Assembly (NCBI RefSeq): GCF_006912135.1 | Contig: NZ_VIRS01000029.1 | Coordinates: 1 to 64,000 of the forward strand | Reading direction: 5' to 3' | Origin: Cryptosporangium phraense | GTDB taxonomy: Bacteria; Actinomycetota; Actinomycetes; Mycobacteriales; Cryptosporangiaceae | Length of the DNA: 64,000 bases | Shown here: piece after piece, positions 41,404 to 49,196 of the stretch | Position numbering within the stretch: the stretch's first letter is position 1 | Layout of the letters: each line of letters opens with the position of its first letter | Program-made: the position numbers and the translations under genes | Notes under the pieces: generated by a model | What the model was told of the DNA's origin: nothing | The model's database searches: none | The model's input: the letters and a program-made list of their open reading frames with translations, nothing else

Positions 41404-42263
41404 GGTTCCTCCTGGAAACGAAGTAGCAGGGCGAGCCCGGCCAGGACCGCCACGCCCCCGGCCAGCTGGATAACCGACGGACGATCACCCAGGAACACCA
41501 CCGCGGTCAGCGTGCCGACCAGCGGCGTCAGGTTGTCGAGTTGCCCGGCCCGGGCGGCCGGGACCCGCGCGATCCCGCGGTTGAACAGCACCCCGCCGAT
41601 CGCCCCGCAGACCACCACCGCGAGACACGCCACCCAGGCCGACGCCCCGGCGGTGTCGAGCCGGGTGCCGCCGGTGGACCACGACCCGACCACGAACGGC
41701 GCCACGCTCAGTGCCCCACCGGTGCTCTGCCACGCGCTCGCGTTCAGCCCGTCGTCGTCCTCGTTGAAGCGTCGGGTGGCGATCAGGTAGAGCGCGGACG
41801 CGGCCACCGCCAGCAACACCAGCGCGTTACCTAGCGTCGTGTCGCTACGGCCGCGTGGGCCGAGAGCCACCAGCGCGCCCCCGATCAGACCCAGCAGCAG
41901 GGCCGCGACCGCCCGTCCGGAGAGCCGTTCGCGCAGCAGGACGACCGCCAGCAGCACCGACAGCAGCGGCTCGGCGGCCAGCAGCAGGCTGCCGCTGGAC
42001 GCGCTCGTACGGGCCAGCCCGAGGTCGCCGAAGAGGAACGCCAGCCCCGGCACCAGTGCGCCGACCAGCATCTGGCGTCCGGCCCCGCGCCTGCGCAGGC
42101 GGCCGCGGGCGAGAGCGGCGATCACCAGCAGCACGGCGGCCCCGGAGATCTCCACCGCGAGCAGGTCGACCGGCCGGACCGCCCGCAGCGCGACCACCGA
42201 CACCGTCGTACCGACGCCGAAGATCGTGGCCGCCAGCAGCAGCGCGGGCTCACCGGTACGCAC
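41241..42263 (-). CDS. EamA/DMT-family transporter
   Basis: The 340-residue exporter has ten hydrophobic helices arranged as two EamA repeats (PF00892), the second ending near residue 285. The last 55 residues are Pro/Ser/Arg-rich and overlap the acetyltransferase gene by 163 bases, which is unusual; an ancestral stop near the end of the membrane domain may have been lost. GTG 42263 follows GGAGGGCGAC. It is divergent from a CGNR regulator, a common pairing for drug or metabolite exporters. Confidence 0.88.
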   Translation of the reverse strand: MRTGEPALLLAATIFGVGTTVSVVALRAVRPVDLLAVEISGAAVLLVIAALARGRLRRRGAGRQMLVGALVPGLAFLFGDLGLARTSASSGSLLLAAEPLLSVLLAVVLLRERLSGRAVAALLLGLIGGALVALGPRGRSDTTLGNALVLLAVAASALYLIATRRFNEDDDGLNASAWQSTGGALSVAPFVVGSWSTGGTRLDTAGASAWVACLAVVVCGAIGGVLFNRGIARVPAARAGQLDNLTPLVGTLTAVVFLGDRPSVIQLAGGVAVLAGLALLLRFQEEPCSAESRSPAASSGPRDGSSPPAVPPPPAGEATLPGSSSRSPVGSPVTPSRTRR

Positions 42264-42278
42264 GTCGCCCTCCTCGAA

Positions 42279-42344
42279 GTAACCGCCGTTACGGTCACAC
42301 CGGTTCGTCGACGAAGCAACCGATTAAACCAGTACGGTGGTTAC
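42279..42344. promoter_or_regulatory. Inverted repeats flanking the EamA/CGNR divergent promoter
   Basis: GTAACCGCCGT (42279-42289) and ACGGTGGTTAC (42334-42344) are inverted copies with one mismatch. The first lies just upstream of the EamA start and the second ends at the base before the CGNR ATG. They probably bind the CGNR protein, which would then repress both genes. Confidence 0.6.
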
Positions 42345-42860
42345 ATGGGAGGCGACGAGGAGCTGCTGCTGGCCGTGGCCAACACCGCTCACGGGCCGGA
42401 CGACGAGTTCGTCGACGGCGAATCGCTCCGCGCCTGGTGGCTCGCGCTCGGGCATCCGGCCACGTCGCCGGCGGTGGACGTCGAGATCGTGCGCGCGCTG
42501 CGCGTCCTCATTCGCGGTCTGGCGCTGCGCAACAACGGCGTTGAGCCCGACCTCGGCCGGGCCGCAGGCCTGGAGTCGCTCGGCCTCCGGCTCGACCTCG
42601 GCGGCCCGCCGTCGCTGCGCGCCGAAGAGCGCGGCGATCTCGCGCGTGAGATCGCCGCGGCCACGGTGACGGCCCTCCTGCGCGCGACGGCCCGGCCGGG
42701 CTGGCCGCGGGTCAAGGCCTGCCGCGGCGACGACTGCCGCTGGGTCTTCATCGACGGCTCGCGCAACGGCTCCCGCCGCTGGTGCGCGATGGCCGGCTGC
42801 GGCAACCGCGCCAAGGCCGCCACGTTCCGCGACCGCCACCGCCGTACGGCGCCGACCTGA
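42345..42860 (+). CDS. CGNR zinc-finger regulator (ABATE-domain type)
   Basis: The 171-residue protein has an N-terminal helical ABATE-like domain and a C-terminal CGNR zinc finger. The finger carries C-R-G-D-D-C-R-W-V-F-I-D, then W-C-A-M-A-G-C-G-N-R-A-K-A, giving four cysteine ligands and the name-giving CGNR. Family members are thought to be DNA-binding regulators of a neighbouring gene. It is divergent from the EamA exporter and flanked by an inverted repeat ending one base before its ATG, so its mRNA is probably leaderless. Confidence 0.9.
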   Translation: MGGDEELLLAVANTAHGPDDEFVDGESLRAWWLALGHPATSPAVDVEIVRALRVLIRGLALRNNGVEPDLGRAAGLESLGLRLDLGGPPSLRAEERGDLAREIAAATVTALLRATARPGWPRVKACRGDDCRWVFIDGSRNGSRRWCAMAGCGNRAKAATFRDRHRRTAPT

Positions 42861-42896
42861 ACCATGCGGACGGCCGGGAGCCGACCGGCCGAGACG

Positions 42897-44072
42897 TCAG
42901 CGCAGGGGGCGGAACGCGGCGCGGAGTTCGGCGGCGAACAGCTCCGGCTCCTCCCAGGCGGCGAAGTGGCCGCCCCGCTCCGCCTCGCCGAAGTAGTTCA
43001 GCGTGGGGTAGGACTGCGCGGCCCAGCTCCTCGGCGTCCGCCAGATCTCACCGGGGAACGCACTGAAGCCGACCGGGACCCGGGGGTCGGGGAGCGGTGC
43101 CGCGCCGGCGGCCGGCGCGTCCGGTCCGTAGGCCTCCCAGTACGACCGCGAGGTCGACGCGCCGGTGCTGGTCAGCCAGTAGATCGTGATGTTGTCGAGG
43201 ATGTGGTCCCGGGTGAGGTTGCCCGACGGCTCGCCCGCGACGAACGCCCGGGCGATCTTGTTATAGGCGTCGGTGTCGTGGTCGATCATCCAGGCCGCGA
43301 GCGCGGCCGGCGAGTCGAGCAGCGCGTACCCGATCGTCTGCGGCCGGGTGGCCATCTCGACGAAGTAGCCGTTGCCGCTGGTCTGGAACGTCTTGATGGC
43401 GGCCAGCGCGGCCTTCTCGGCGTCGGTGCCGTTCGGTAACGACGCCGGGTCGTTGAGCGCGGGCACCAGCAGGTTGGTGTGAATGCCGACCAGCCCGTCG
43501 GGGCCGATCCGTCCGATCGCGTCGGTGACCCCGGCGCCGACGTCGCCGCCCTGGGCCACGTAGCGGTCGTAGCCGAGCCGGCTCATCAGCTCGGCCCAGG
43601 CCTGCGCGGTCCGGACCAGGTCCCATCCGAGCTCGGCCGGCTCGCCCGAGAAGCCGTAGCCGGGCAGCGACGGCAGCACCAGGTGGAACGCGTCATCGGC
43701 GTCGCCGCCGTGCGCGGTCGGATCGGTCAGCGGGCCGACCGAGTCGAGCATCTCGATGACCGAGCCGGGCCAGCCGTGGGTCATGATCAGCGGCAGCGCG
43801 TCCGGGTTCGCCGACCGGACGTGGACGAAGTGGATCTCGACGCCGTCGATCTCGGTAGTGAACTGCGGCAGCGCGTTCAGCCGGGACGCGACCCGCTGTC
43901 CGTCGTAGTCGGTCGCCCAGTACTCGGTCAGCGCGTGCAGGGCGGCCAGTTGCACGCCCTGCGAGCGGTCGCCGACGAGTTCCCGGGTCGGCCAGCGCGT
44001 CGCGGCCAGACGTTGCCGCAGGTCGTCGAGCGCCTTGTCGGGTATCTGCACCGTGAACGGACTGATCGTCAT
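42897..44072 (-). CDS. Epoxide hydrolase, microsomal type with EHN domain
   Basis: The 391-residue alpha/beta hydrolase has an N-terminal epoxide-hydrolase domain (PF06441, about 4-110) and a core. H-G-W-P-G-S (99-104) supplies the oxyanion hole, the nucleophile is D177 in G-G-D-V-G, and the catalytic His lies in R-G-G-H-F-A-A-W-E near the end. It converts an epoxide to a diol. The ATG at 44072 follows GAGAGG; the longer upstream open frame is Arg-rich and not family-like. Its neighbours are unrelated. Confidence 0.92.
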   Translation of the reverse strand: MTISPFTVQIPDKALDDLRQRLAATRWPTRELVGDRSQGVQLAALHALTEYWATDYDGQRVASRLNALPQFTTEIDGVEIHFVHVRSANPDALPLIMTHGWPGSVIEMLDSVGPLTDPTAHGGDADDAFHLVLPSLPGYGFSGEPAELGWDLVRTAQAWAELMSRLGYDRYVAQGGDVGAGVTDAIGRIGPDGLVGIHTNLLVPALNDPASLPNGTDAEKAALAAIKTFQTSGNGYFVEMATRPQTIGYALLDSPAALAAWMIDHDTDAYNKIARAFVAGEPSGNLTRDHILDNITIYWLTSTGASTSRSYWEAYGPDAPAAGAAPLPDPRVPVGFSAFPGEIWRTPRSWAAQSYPTLNYFGEAERGGHFAAWEEPELFAAELRAAFRPLR

Positions 44073-44185
44073 GTCGAGCGCTACCTCTCTGCCGGAGCGG
44101 CGCGTGCCGGGTCGCCCCAGCGTGCGGGGCGACTCCCAGCCTGGCCGCATCCGACGCCGCTCGACCCCGGGAAACACCCTGGTCT

Positions 44186-44626
44186 TCAGGGTGTGCCGAA
44201 GATCTGGTCGACGCCGTTGTCGTCGTCCCACAGGTGCACGAAGCCGACCCGCTCGTAGAGCCTGCGCGCCGCGCTGCCGCGGTCGATGGCCAGCCGGAAC
44301 GGCCGCTCGTCACGATGGGCGTCCATCACCTGACGCAGCACCTGACCACCCAGCCCCCGGCCCTGGACCGCCGGCTCCAGGTAGAAGTGCTCGATCCACA
44401 GCGCGTCCATCTCGGGCCGGACGGCGATGACGCCGACCGGCTCCCCGGCCACCTCGATGACGTCGGTGTTGGCCGGAACGTAGGTGTCGAGGAAGCGACG
44501 CCGGGCCCACTCCTCGTCCCACAGGCCGAGGCGTTCGAGGTCGGGTCGCATGGCGCGGGCCTTGAGGTCCGCGAGCCGGCCGGCGTCCGCGGGCCGGGCC
44601 GGGCGGAGCGTCCACGCAGTCTTCAC
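44186..44626 (-). CDS. GNAT-family N-acetyltransferase
   Basis: The 146-residue single-domain GNAT has L-R-P-A-R-P-A-D-A near the start, the motif A stretch L-E-P-A-V-Q-G-R-G-L-G-G-Q-V-L near 95, and Y-E-R-V-G-F-V-H at the end. GTG 44626 gives the usual domain boundary. The frame stays open further upstream through sequence that resembles a decayed kinase, so a longer start at 44743 is possible. Acceptor unknown. Confidence 0.82.
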   Translation of the reverse strand: MKTAWTLRPARPADAGRLADLKARAMRPDLERLGLWDEEWARRRFLDTYVPANTDVIEVAGEPVGVIAVRPEMDALWIEHFYLEPAVQGRGLGGQVLRQVMDAHRDERPFRLAIDRGSAARRLYERVGFVHLWDDDNGVDQIFGTP

Positions 44627-45008
44627 CCGCAGAGTATTTCCGACGGCCCGGCGGAACGGTGCCACCAGCGAGCGGACCGCCTCGGTCGAGCCCCAGTCGT
44701 CGTCGAACATCGCCATCAGAGCGAGGTGCTGACGCAGCTGCACGTAGGCGAACCGGTCGGTCCAGCCCGGCTCCGCGCCGGTCAGCTCGGCGTCGGTCTC
44801 CGTCGTCCGGTGCAGCCGTGCCAGGTCGTGCGCGAGCCGCTCCCAGAACTGCTCGGCGGCCGGGCGGGGGTGCAGCCGGGACAGGACCAGCAGGTCGTCG
44901 TCGTGGTGCAGCCGCGCCAGGAGTAGCGAGCCCGGCGGTGCGGAGCGCCTCGAGGCCCTCGGCCTCCCGAGCGAAGACGTCGCCCTCCGGTCGCCGCCGG
45001 AGGGGCAC
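44627..45008 (-). pseudogene. Decayed kinase-like gene (fructosamine kinase / phosphotransferase fold)
   Basis: In one frame, from GTG 45008, the sequence gives V-F-A-R-E-A-E-G-L-E-A-L-R-T-A-G, the early motif of fructosamine-kinase-type proteins. It then shifts frame to P-G-S-L-L-L-A-R-L-H-H and continues F-W-E-R-L-A-H-D-L-A-R-L-H-R, the family's later helix. The catalytic and substrate regions are missing and the frame runs into the acetyltransferase. It looks like a shortened, frameshifted remnant. Confidence 0.45.
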
Positions 45009-45051
45009 CGTCGAGGTCGACGGAGGAATCGGGATCGCCTAAATTTCGGCC

Positions 45052-45399
45052 ATGAGCGAGAGTTCGATCGATCCGTCCGTCCCGCCGTCCGGCCCCGGTT
45101 GTGCCGAGTGCACCGCGAACAGCGGCTGGTGGTTACACCTGCGCCGGTGCGCGGAGTGCGGGCACATCGGCTGCTGCGACAATTCGCCGTCGCAGCACGC
45201 GACCGGGCACTACCGGCAGTCGGGCCACCGGACCATCCAGTCGTTCGAGCCGGGCGAGGACTGGTTCTACGACTACGCCACCGAGGAATTCGTCACCGGG
45301 CCGGTGCTGGCCCCGCCGAACAGTCACCCGGAGGGTCAGCCCGCTCCGGGGCCGGCCGGCGCGGTACCGCCCAACTGGCAGTCGCTCCTGAACCGCTGA
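45052..45399 (+). CDS. UBP-type zinc-finger protein
   Basis: The 115-residue protein carries one ubiquitin-specific-protease-type zinc finger (PF02148): C-A-E-C, then C-A-E-C-G-H-I-G-C-C, then H-A-T-G-H-Y and the closing H near 59. In eukaryotes this finger binds the ubiquitin C-terminus; actinobacteria have many short stand-alone versions of unknown function. The C-terminal 35 residues are Pro/Gly-rich and probably disordered. A terminator-like inverted repeat that is also an operator follows at 45403. Confidence 0.9.
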   Translation: MSESSIDPSVPPSGPGCAECTANSGWWLHLRRCAECGHIGCCDNSPSQHATGHYRQSGHRTIQSFEPGEDWFYDYATEEFVTGPVLAPPNSHPEGQPAPGPAGAVPPNWQSLLNR

Positions 45400-45402
45400 C
45401 GA

Positions 45403-45456
45403 GTAAACCGATCTGTTTCCTCCGGGTGCTACCGTCGAGGAAACAGATCGGTTTAC
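45403..45456. promoter_or_regulatory. Paired TetR operators upstream of the SDR gene
   Basis: Bases 45403-45422 and 45437-45456 are a perfect 20-base inverted repeat with 14 bases between. Each arm is itself nearly palindromic, centred on AAACCGATCTGTTT, so a TetR dimer could sit on each. The sequence GATCGGTTTAC recurs before the tetR gene at 46745-46755. As RNA the pair would also fold into a large hairpin after the UBP gene. Confidence 0.8.
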
Positions 45457-45469
45457 CTCGGGAGCAGTC

Positions 45470-46201
45470 ATGGCAACGGTTCTGATCACCGGCGCTTCGC
45501 AGGGCATCGGCCGGGCCGCCGCGGTCGAGCTGGCCCGCCGTGGGCACCGGGTCGTGGCCACCGCCCGCAACGCCGACGACCTGGCCGGCCTGGACGTCGC
45601 CCAGCGGCTCCGCCTGGACGTCACCGACCCGGCCTCGGTGGAGCAAGCGGTCGCGTCCGCCGGGCCGGTGGACGTCCTGGTCAGCAACGCCGGCCAGACC
45701 ATGCGCGGGCCGGTCGAGCGGACGCCGGTCGCGGAGATCGGCCGGCTGTTCGACCTCAACGCGCTCGGCGCCATCCGGGTCACCCAGGCCGTGCTGCCGG
45801 GGATGCGCGAGCGGGGTACGGGCCGTCTCGTGTACGTGTCGAGCGTCCTCGGCCGGCTGACCGTCCCGCTGATCGGCGCCTACGCGGCGAGCAAGTGGGG
45901 GCTCGAGGCGCTGGTCGAGACGCTGGCCGCCGAGGTGCGCCGGTTCGGCGTCGACGCGGTGCTGCTGGAGCCGGGCGCGGTCTCGTCCGACGGCCCGGCG
46001 GCCGCCCCGGTCTATCTGACCGACGACGACGTCTACCAGCCGCTGGCGCGCGAGGTCGCCGGGGCCCGCAGCGCGCCGATTCCGCCCGCGGAGGTCGCCG
46101 AGGCCATCGCCGACGTCGTCGACCTCCCCGCCCCGGTGCCGTTGCGCGTGCCGGTCGGCGACGCGGCCCGGGCGGCGCTCAGCGCAGCTGGGCGTCGATG
46201 A
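45470..46201 (+). CDS. Short-chain dehydrogenase/reductase
   Basis: The 243-residue classical SDR has T-G-A-S-Q-G-I-G (about 6-13), S-N-A-G near 77, Ser in Y-V-S-S-V-L-G and Y-A-A-S-K (about 137-141). The sequence has the look of the oxidoreductases commonly controlled by a neighbouring TetR. ATG 45470 follows GGGAGCAG. Its 3' end overlaps the end of the convergent tetR gene by 23 bases. Likely induced when TetR releases the operators at 45403-45456; substrate unknown. Confidence 0.9.
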   Translation: MATVLITGASQGIGRAAAVELARRGHRVVATARNADDLAGLDVAQRLRLDVTDPASVEQAVASAGPVDVLVSNAGQTMRGPVERTPVAEIGRLFDLNALGAIRVTQAVLPGMRERGTGRLVYVSSVLGRLTVPLIGAYAASKWGLEALVETLAAEVRRFGVDAVLLEPGAVSSDGPAAAPVYLTDDDVYQPLAREVAGARSAPIPPAEVAEAIADVVDLPAPVPLRVPVGDAARAALSAAGRR

Positions 46202-46730
46202 GCAGTTCCGCTATCTCGCGGGCGCGCGCGCCGGGCGCGGGGGAGTTCATCACGACGGCTCGCCCGGCGGCCCCGTCGTAGAGCAGCGCGAGCTGCTCGC
46301 CGAGCGTCTCCGGGTCGCGGGCCCCGGCCTCCCGGGCGGTCTCGGTCAGCCGCCGGGCGAACTCGACCTTGTGCTGCCGGGCGAACGCGTGCGCGGGCGC
46401 GTCCGGATCGGGCACCTCGACGGCCGCGTTGAGGAACGGGCAGCCGCGCCGGGGGTCGTCGCCGTCGGCGCGGGGTTCGAAGATCGCCAGCAGCCGCTCC
46501 CGCGCGGGCCGGTCGGTGCGGTCCAGGGCCTGCTCCGGGGTCGGCCGAGCCTCGGCCAGGTAGGCCAGGACCAGGTCGTCCTTGGTGCGGAAGTGGGTGT
46601 AGACGGTGCGCTTCGACGCGGTGGCGGTGGCCGACAGCTGATCCATTCCGGTCGCGTTGATCCCCTGCCGGGTGAACAGGGTCGCGGCCGCGGCGAGGAT
46701 GCGCTCCCGGGCGCCCGGTCGGTCGGTCAC
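46179..46730 (-). CDS. TetR-family transcriptional regulator
   Basis: The 183-residue repressor has an N-terminal TetR helix-turn-helix (about 8-54: I-L-A-A-A-A-T-L-F-T-R-Q-G-I-N-A-T-G-M-D, then S-K-R-T-V-Y-T-H-F) and an effector domain with C-P-F-L-N-A-A near 98. It is convergent with the SDR rather than divergent. Shared operator sequence both before the SDR and before its own start (46740-46755) makes autoregulation and SDR control likely. Confidence 0.92.
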   Translation of the reverse strand: MTDRPGARERILAAAATLFTRQGINATGMDQLSATATASKRTVYTHFRTKDDLVLAYLAEARPTPEQALDRTDRPARERLLAIFEPRADGDDPRRGCPFLNAAVEVPDPDAPAHAFARQHKVEFARRLTETAREAGARDPETLGEQLALLYDGAAGRAVVMNSPAPGARAREIAELLIDAQLR

Positions 46731-46739
46731 CTACTCATG

Positions 46740-46755
46740 GTACCGATCGGTTTAC
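46740..46755. promoter_or_regulatory. TetR operator upstream of its own gene
   Basis: GTACCGATCGGTTTAC shares GATCGGTTTAC with the sites before the SDR and is centred on the palindrome ACCGATCGGT. It lies ten bases before the tetR start codon and overlaps the end of the methyltransferase gene. Confidence 0.65.
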
Positions 46756-47555
46756 CCGATCCGGGCGACCGCGCCGTAGCCCGAGACGTCGGCCCGGGAG
46801 GCGGGGCTCTCGCCCGGGGCCCGGCGCCACTCGGAGAGCACCGCGATGCCGGGCGGGACGAGCTCGAGCCCGTCGAAGAACCGCGCGAACTCGGCCCGGC
46901 TGCGCAGCCGGCTGCCCTCGGCGGTCGAGATCGCACCCAGCTGCCGGGCCTGGTCGGGCGGCAGGAAGTCGAGCGTCATGTGGCTCATCGCCAGGTAGGA
47001 GCCGGGCGGCAGCGCGTCGACGAGCGTCCGCACCACGTCGTAGGGGTGCGTGGCGTCGTCGAGGAAGTGCACGACGGCCATCAGCGTCAGCCCGACCGGC
47101 CGGGTCAGGTCGAGGACGTCGGCGACCTCGGCGCTGCCGAGGATGCGCCGGGGGTCGAGCAGGTCGGCGTGCAGGTACGCGGTGCGGCCCTCCGGAGTCC
47201 CGGCCAGCAGGGCCCGCGAGTGGGCGAGGACCAGCGGGTCCTTGTCCGCGTAGACGACCCGCGCCTCCGGCGCGACCGACTGCACCACCTCGTGCAGGTT
47301 CGGCGAGGTCGGGATGCCGGTCCCGATGTCGAGGAACTGGCGGACGCCGGCCTCGGCGGCCAGGAAGTGGGCGGCCCGCTGCAGGAACGCGCGGTTCTCC
47401 AGCGCGGCGACGCGCGCCTGCGGGTACACGGCCAGCACCGCGTCGCCGGCCGCGCGGTCGGCGGCGAAGTTGGTCGTCCCGCCCAGCATGTAGTCGTAGC
47501 GCCGGGCCGGGTGCATCACCGAGGTGTCGATCGGGGGCTGCTCGCTCTCCGCCAC
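46752..47555 (-). CDS. SAM-dependent methyltransferase, PF04672 (DUF574) type
   Basis: The 267-residue protein has the actinobacterial hallmark S-V-M-H-P-A-R-R-Y-D-Y-M-L-G-G near 14-27, the SAM-binding F-L-D-I-G-T-G-I-P-T near 75, and V-Y-A-D-K-D-P near 100. The family is large in actinomycetes and mostly uncharacterised; the methyl acceptor is unknown. GTG 47555 is 10 bases from the stop of the ROK kinase gene, so it may be transcribed with the operon behind it. Confidence 0.88.
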   Translation of the reverse strand: MAESEQPPIDTSVMHPARRYDYMLGGTTNFAADRAAGDAVLAVYPQARVAALENRAFLQRAAHFLAAEAGVRQFLDIGTGIPTSPNLHEVVQSVAPEARVVYADKDPLVLAHSRALLAGTPEGRTAYLHADLLDPRRILGSAEVADVLDLTRPVGLTLMAVVHFLDDATHPYDVVRTLVDALPPGSYLAMSHMTLDFLPPDQARQLGAISTAEGSRLRSRAEFARFFDGLELVPPGIAVLSEWRRAPGESPASRADVSGYGAVARIG

Positions 47556-47565
47556 CCGTCCGAGT

Positions 47566-48519
47566 CTACTCAGGACACCCGGCTGGACCGCTCGTCCACT
47601 CGTCGACGCAGGCCGCGGAACCCGTCAGCGCGAAGGCCTCGATCGCCGCGCCGAGCTGCCCGGCGGCCGGGCCGACCGACGACAGCCGCAGCGGCGGCGC
47701 GGCCCGCCAGACCAGCAACTCGCTCAGCGCCGCGGACACCGGCTTCAGCAGCGCGTCGCCGGCCAGCGCCATCCCGCCCCCGAGCACGATCAGCGCCGGG
47801 TCGAGCATCATCGTCAGCGTGTTGAGCCCGAACGCCAGCGCGGTCGTGGCCTCGGTCCAGACCTGGTCGGCCAGTGCGTCCCGGCCCAGTAGCGCGGTGA
47901 CCTCCCGGGCCGTCGAGGCGCCGGTGCCGCCGGCCGCGCGGTAGCGGCGCGGAACCGCGGCCCCGGCCGCGTAGGCCTCCAGGCAGCCGCGCTTGCCGCA
48001 CGGGCAGTCCTCCCCGCCCGGGTACACCGGCATGTGCCCGGCCTCCCCGGCCGCGCTCCCGGCCCCGGTGACCAGCACTCCGCCGGTCATCACGGCGGCC
48101 GCGATGCCGGTGCCGAGCTGCAGCAGCACGAAGTCCGAGGCCCCCCGGGCCGCGCCCAGCTGAGCCTCGGCCCGGCCGGCCGCACGCACGTCGTGACCGA
48201 CCGACACCGGCAGCCGCAGTTCGGTCTCCAACGCCCCGCGCAGGTCGAAGTCCCGCCAGCCGAGGTTCGACGCGTAGGCGATCCGCCCGGTCGACGCGTC
48301 CACCAGGCCCGGCGTGACGACCCCGGCGGCCAGCACGTCCAGCCCCGCGGCCGCGGCCTCGGCGCGCAGCCCGTCGATCATCGACCGGACCGCGGCGACC
48401 GTGTCGTCCCCGCCGAGGCTCGGCGCCTCCCGCCGGCTCCGCCGCCGTCCGCGATCGTCGACGACTGCCGCCTTCACCGTCGTCCCGCCGATGTCCACGG
48501 CGATCACCGCGCCGGTCAC
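47566..48519 (-). CDS. ROK-family sugar kinase
   Basis: The 317-residue kinase has the phosphate motif V-D-I-G-G-T-T-V-K (8-16) and the ROK zinc-binding motif G-H-M-P...C-P-C-G-K-R-G-C-L-E near 165-185. There is no DNA-binding domain, so it is an enzyme rather than a regulator. ROK kinases act on glucose, fructose, N-acetylglucosamine or N-acetylmannosamine. Its GTG overlaps the CutC stop. As last gene of the importer-asparaginase-CutC operon it probably phosphorylates the sugar part of the imported compound. Confidence 0.9.
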   Translation of the reverse strand: MTGAVIAVDIGGTTVKAAVVDDRGRRRSRREAPSLGGDDTVAAVRSMIDGLRAEAAAAGLDVLAAGVVTPGLVDASTGRIAYASNLGWRDFDLRGALETELRLPVSVGHDVRAAGRAEAQLGAARGASDFVLLQLGTGIAAAVMTGGVLVTGAGSAAGEAGHMPVYPGGEDCPCGKRGCLEAYAAGAAVPRRYRAAGGTGASTAREVTALLGRDALADQVWTEATTALAFGLNTLTMMLDPALIVLGGGMALAGDALLKPVSAALSELLVWRAAPPLRLSSVGPAAGQLGAAIEAFALTGSAACVDEWTSGPAGCPE

Positions 48520-49196
48520 GCGTCCACCGCCGCGCGGACCGCGCGGACCTCGTCCGCCGAGGTCCGCAGCCGGCCGCCGGCCTCGGCCATCGCCCGCAGA
48601 TGCACCTCGGCGACGTGGGTGAACGCCACCAATTCGGCGACGTTGGGGGAGCGCACCGATCCGCCGGCCAGAATCGTGATCCGGTCGCCGCCGTAACTCA
48701 CCAGCTCACGCAGCCGATTCCGACCGGCCGACGCGCTGCCCGGGCCACCGCCGGTCAGGATCCGGGCGACGCCCAGCCCGGCCAGCGTGTCGAGCGCCGC
48801 GAACTGGTCGGCGACGTCGTCGAACGCCCGGCTGAACGTCACCGGGGCACCGGCGCACGCGTCCAGCAACGGCCTCAGTACCTCGACGTCGACCAGCCCG
48901 GCCGGTGTGAGCCCGCTGAGCACGAAACCGACCCGGGGGAAGTGGGAGAACGTCCGGATGTCGGTGAGCATCACTGCGACCTCGTCGGCCGAGTAGACGA
49001 AGTCGCCGCCGCGCGGACGGATCAGCACCTGGATCCCGACCCGCGCCGTCGCCTCGACGACCGCGGTGACCATGCCCAGGCTCGGCGTGATGCCGCCCTC
49101 CAGCAGGTCGGCGCAGAGCTCGATCCGGTCGGCGCCGGCCGCTTCGGCGACCCGCGCGCCCTCGACGTCGTCCAGGCAGATCTCGACCAGCGTCAT
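48516..49196 (-). CDS. cutC: CutC family TIM-barrel protein
   Basis: The 226-residue protein matches PF03932: V-E-I-C-L-D-D near the start, G-A-D-R-I-E-L-C-A-D-L-L-E-G-G-I-T-P-S, then I-R-P-R-G-G-D-F near 60 and a late L-T-G-G-G near 147. It was first named for copper tolerance, but that role is disputed and it may be a sugar-metabolism enzyme. Its ATGA overlap with asparaginase and GTGA with ROK kinase put it in a sugar/amino-acid context with no copper genes nearby. Confidence 0.92.
   Translation of the reverse strand: MTLVEICLDDVEGARVAEAAGADRIELCADLLEGGITPSLGMVTAVVEATARVGIQVLIRPRGGDFVYSADEVAVMLTDIRTFSHFPRVGFVLSGLTPAGLVDVEVLRPLLDACAGAPVTFSRAFDDVADQFAALDTLAGLGVARILTGGGPGSASAGRNRLRELVSYGGDRITILAGGSVRSPNVAELVAFTHVAEVHLRAMAEAGGRLRTSADEVRAVRAAVDA

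Noticed and set aside
48516-49196. Copper resistance locus
   Set aside because: CutC is the only gene with such a label; neighbours are sugar and amino-acid genes.
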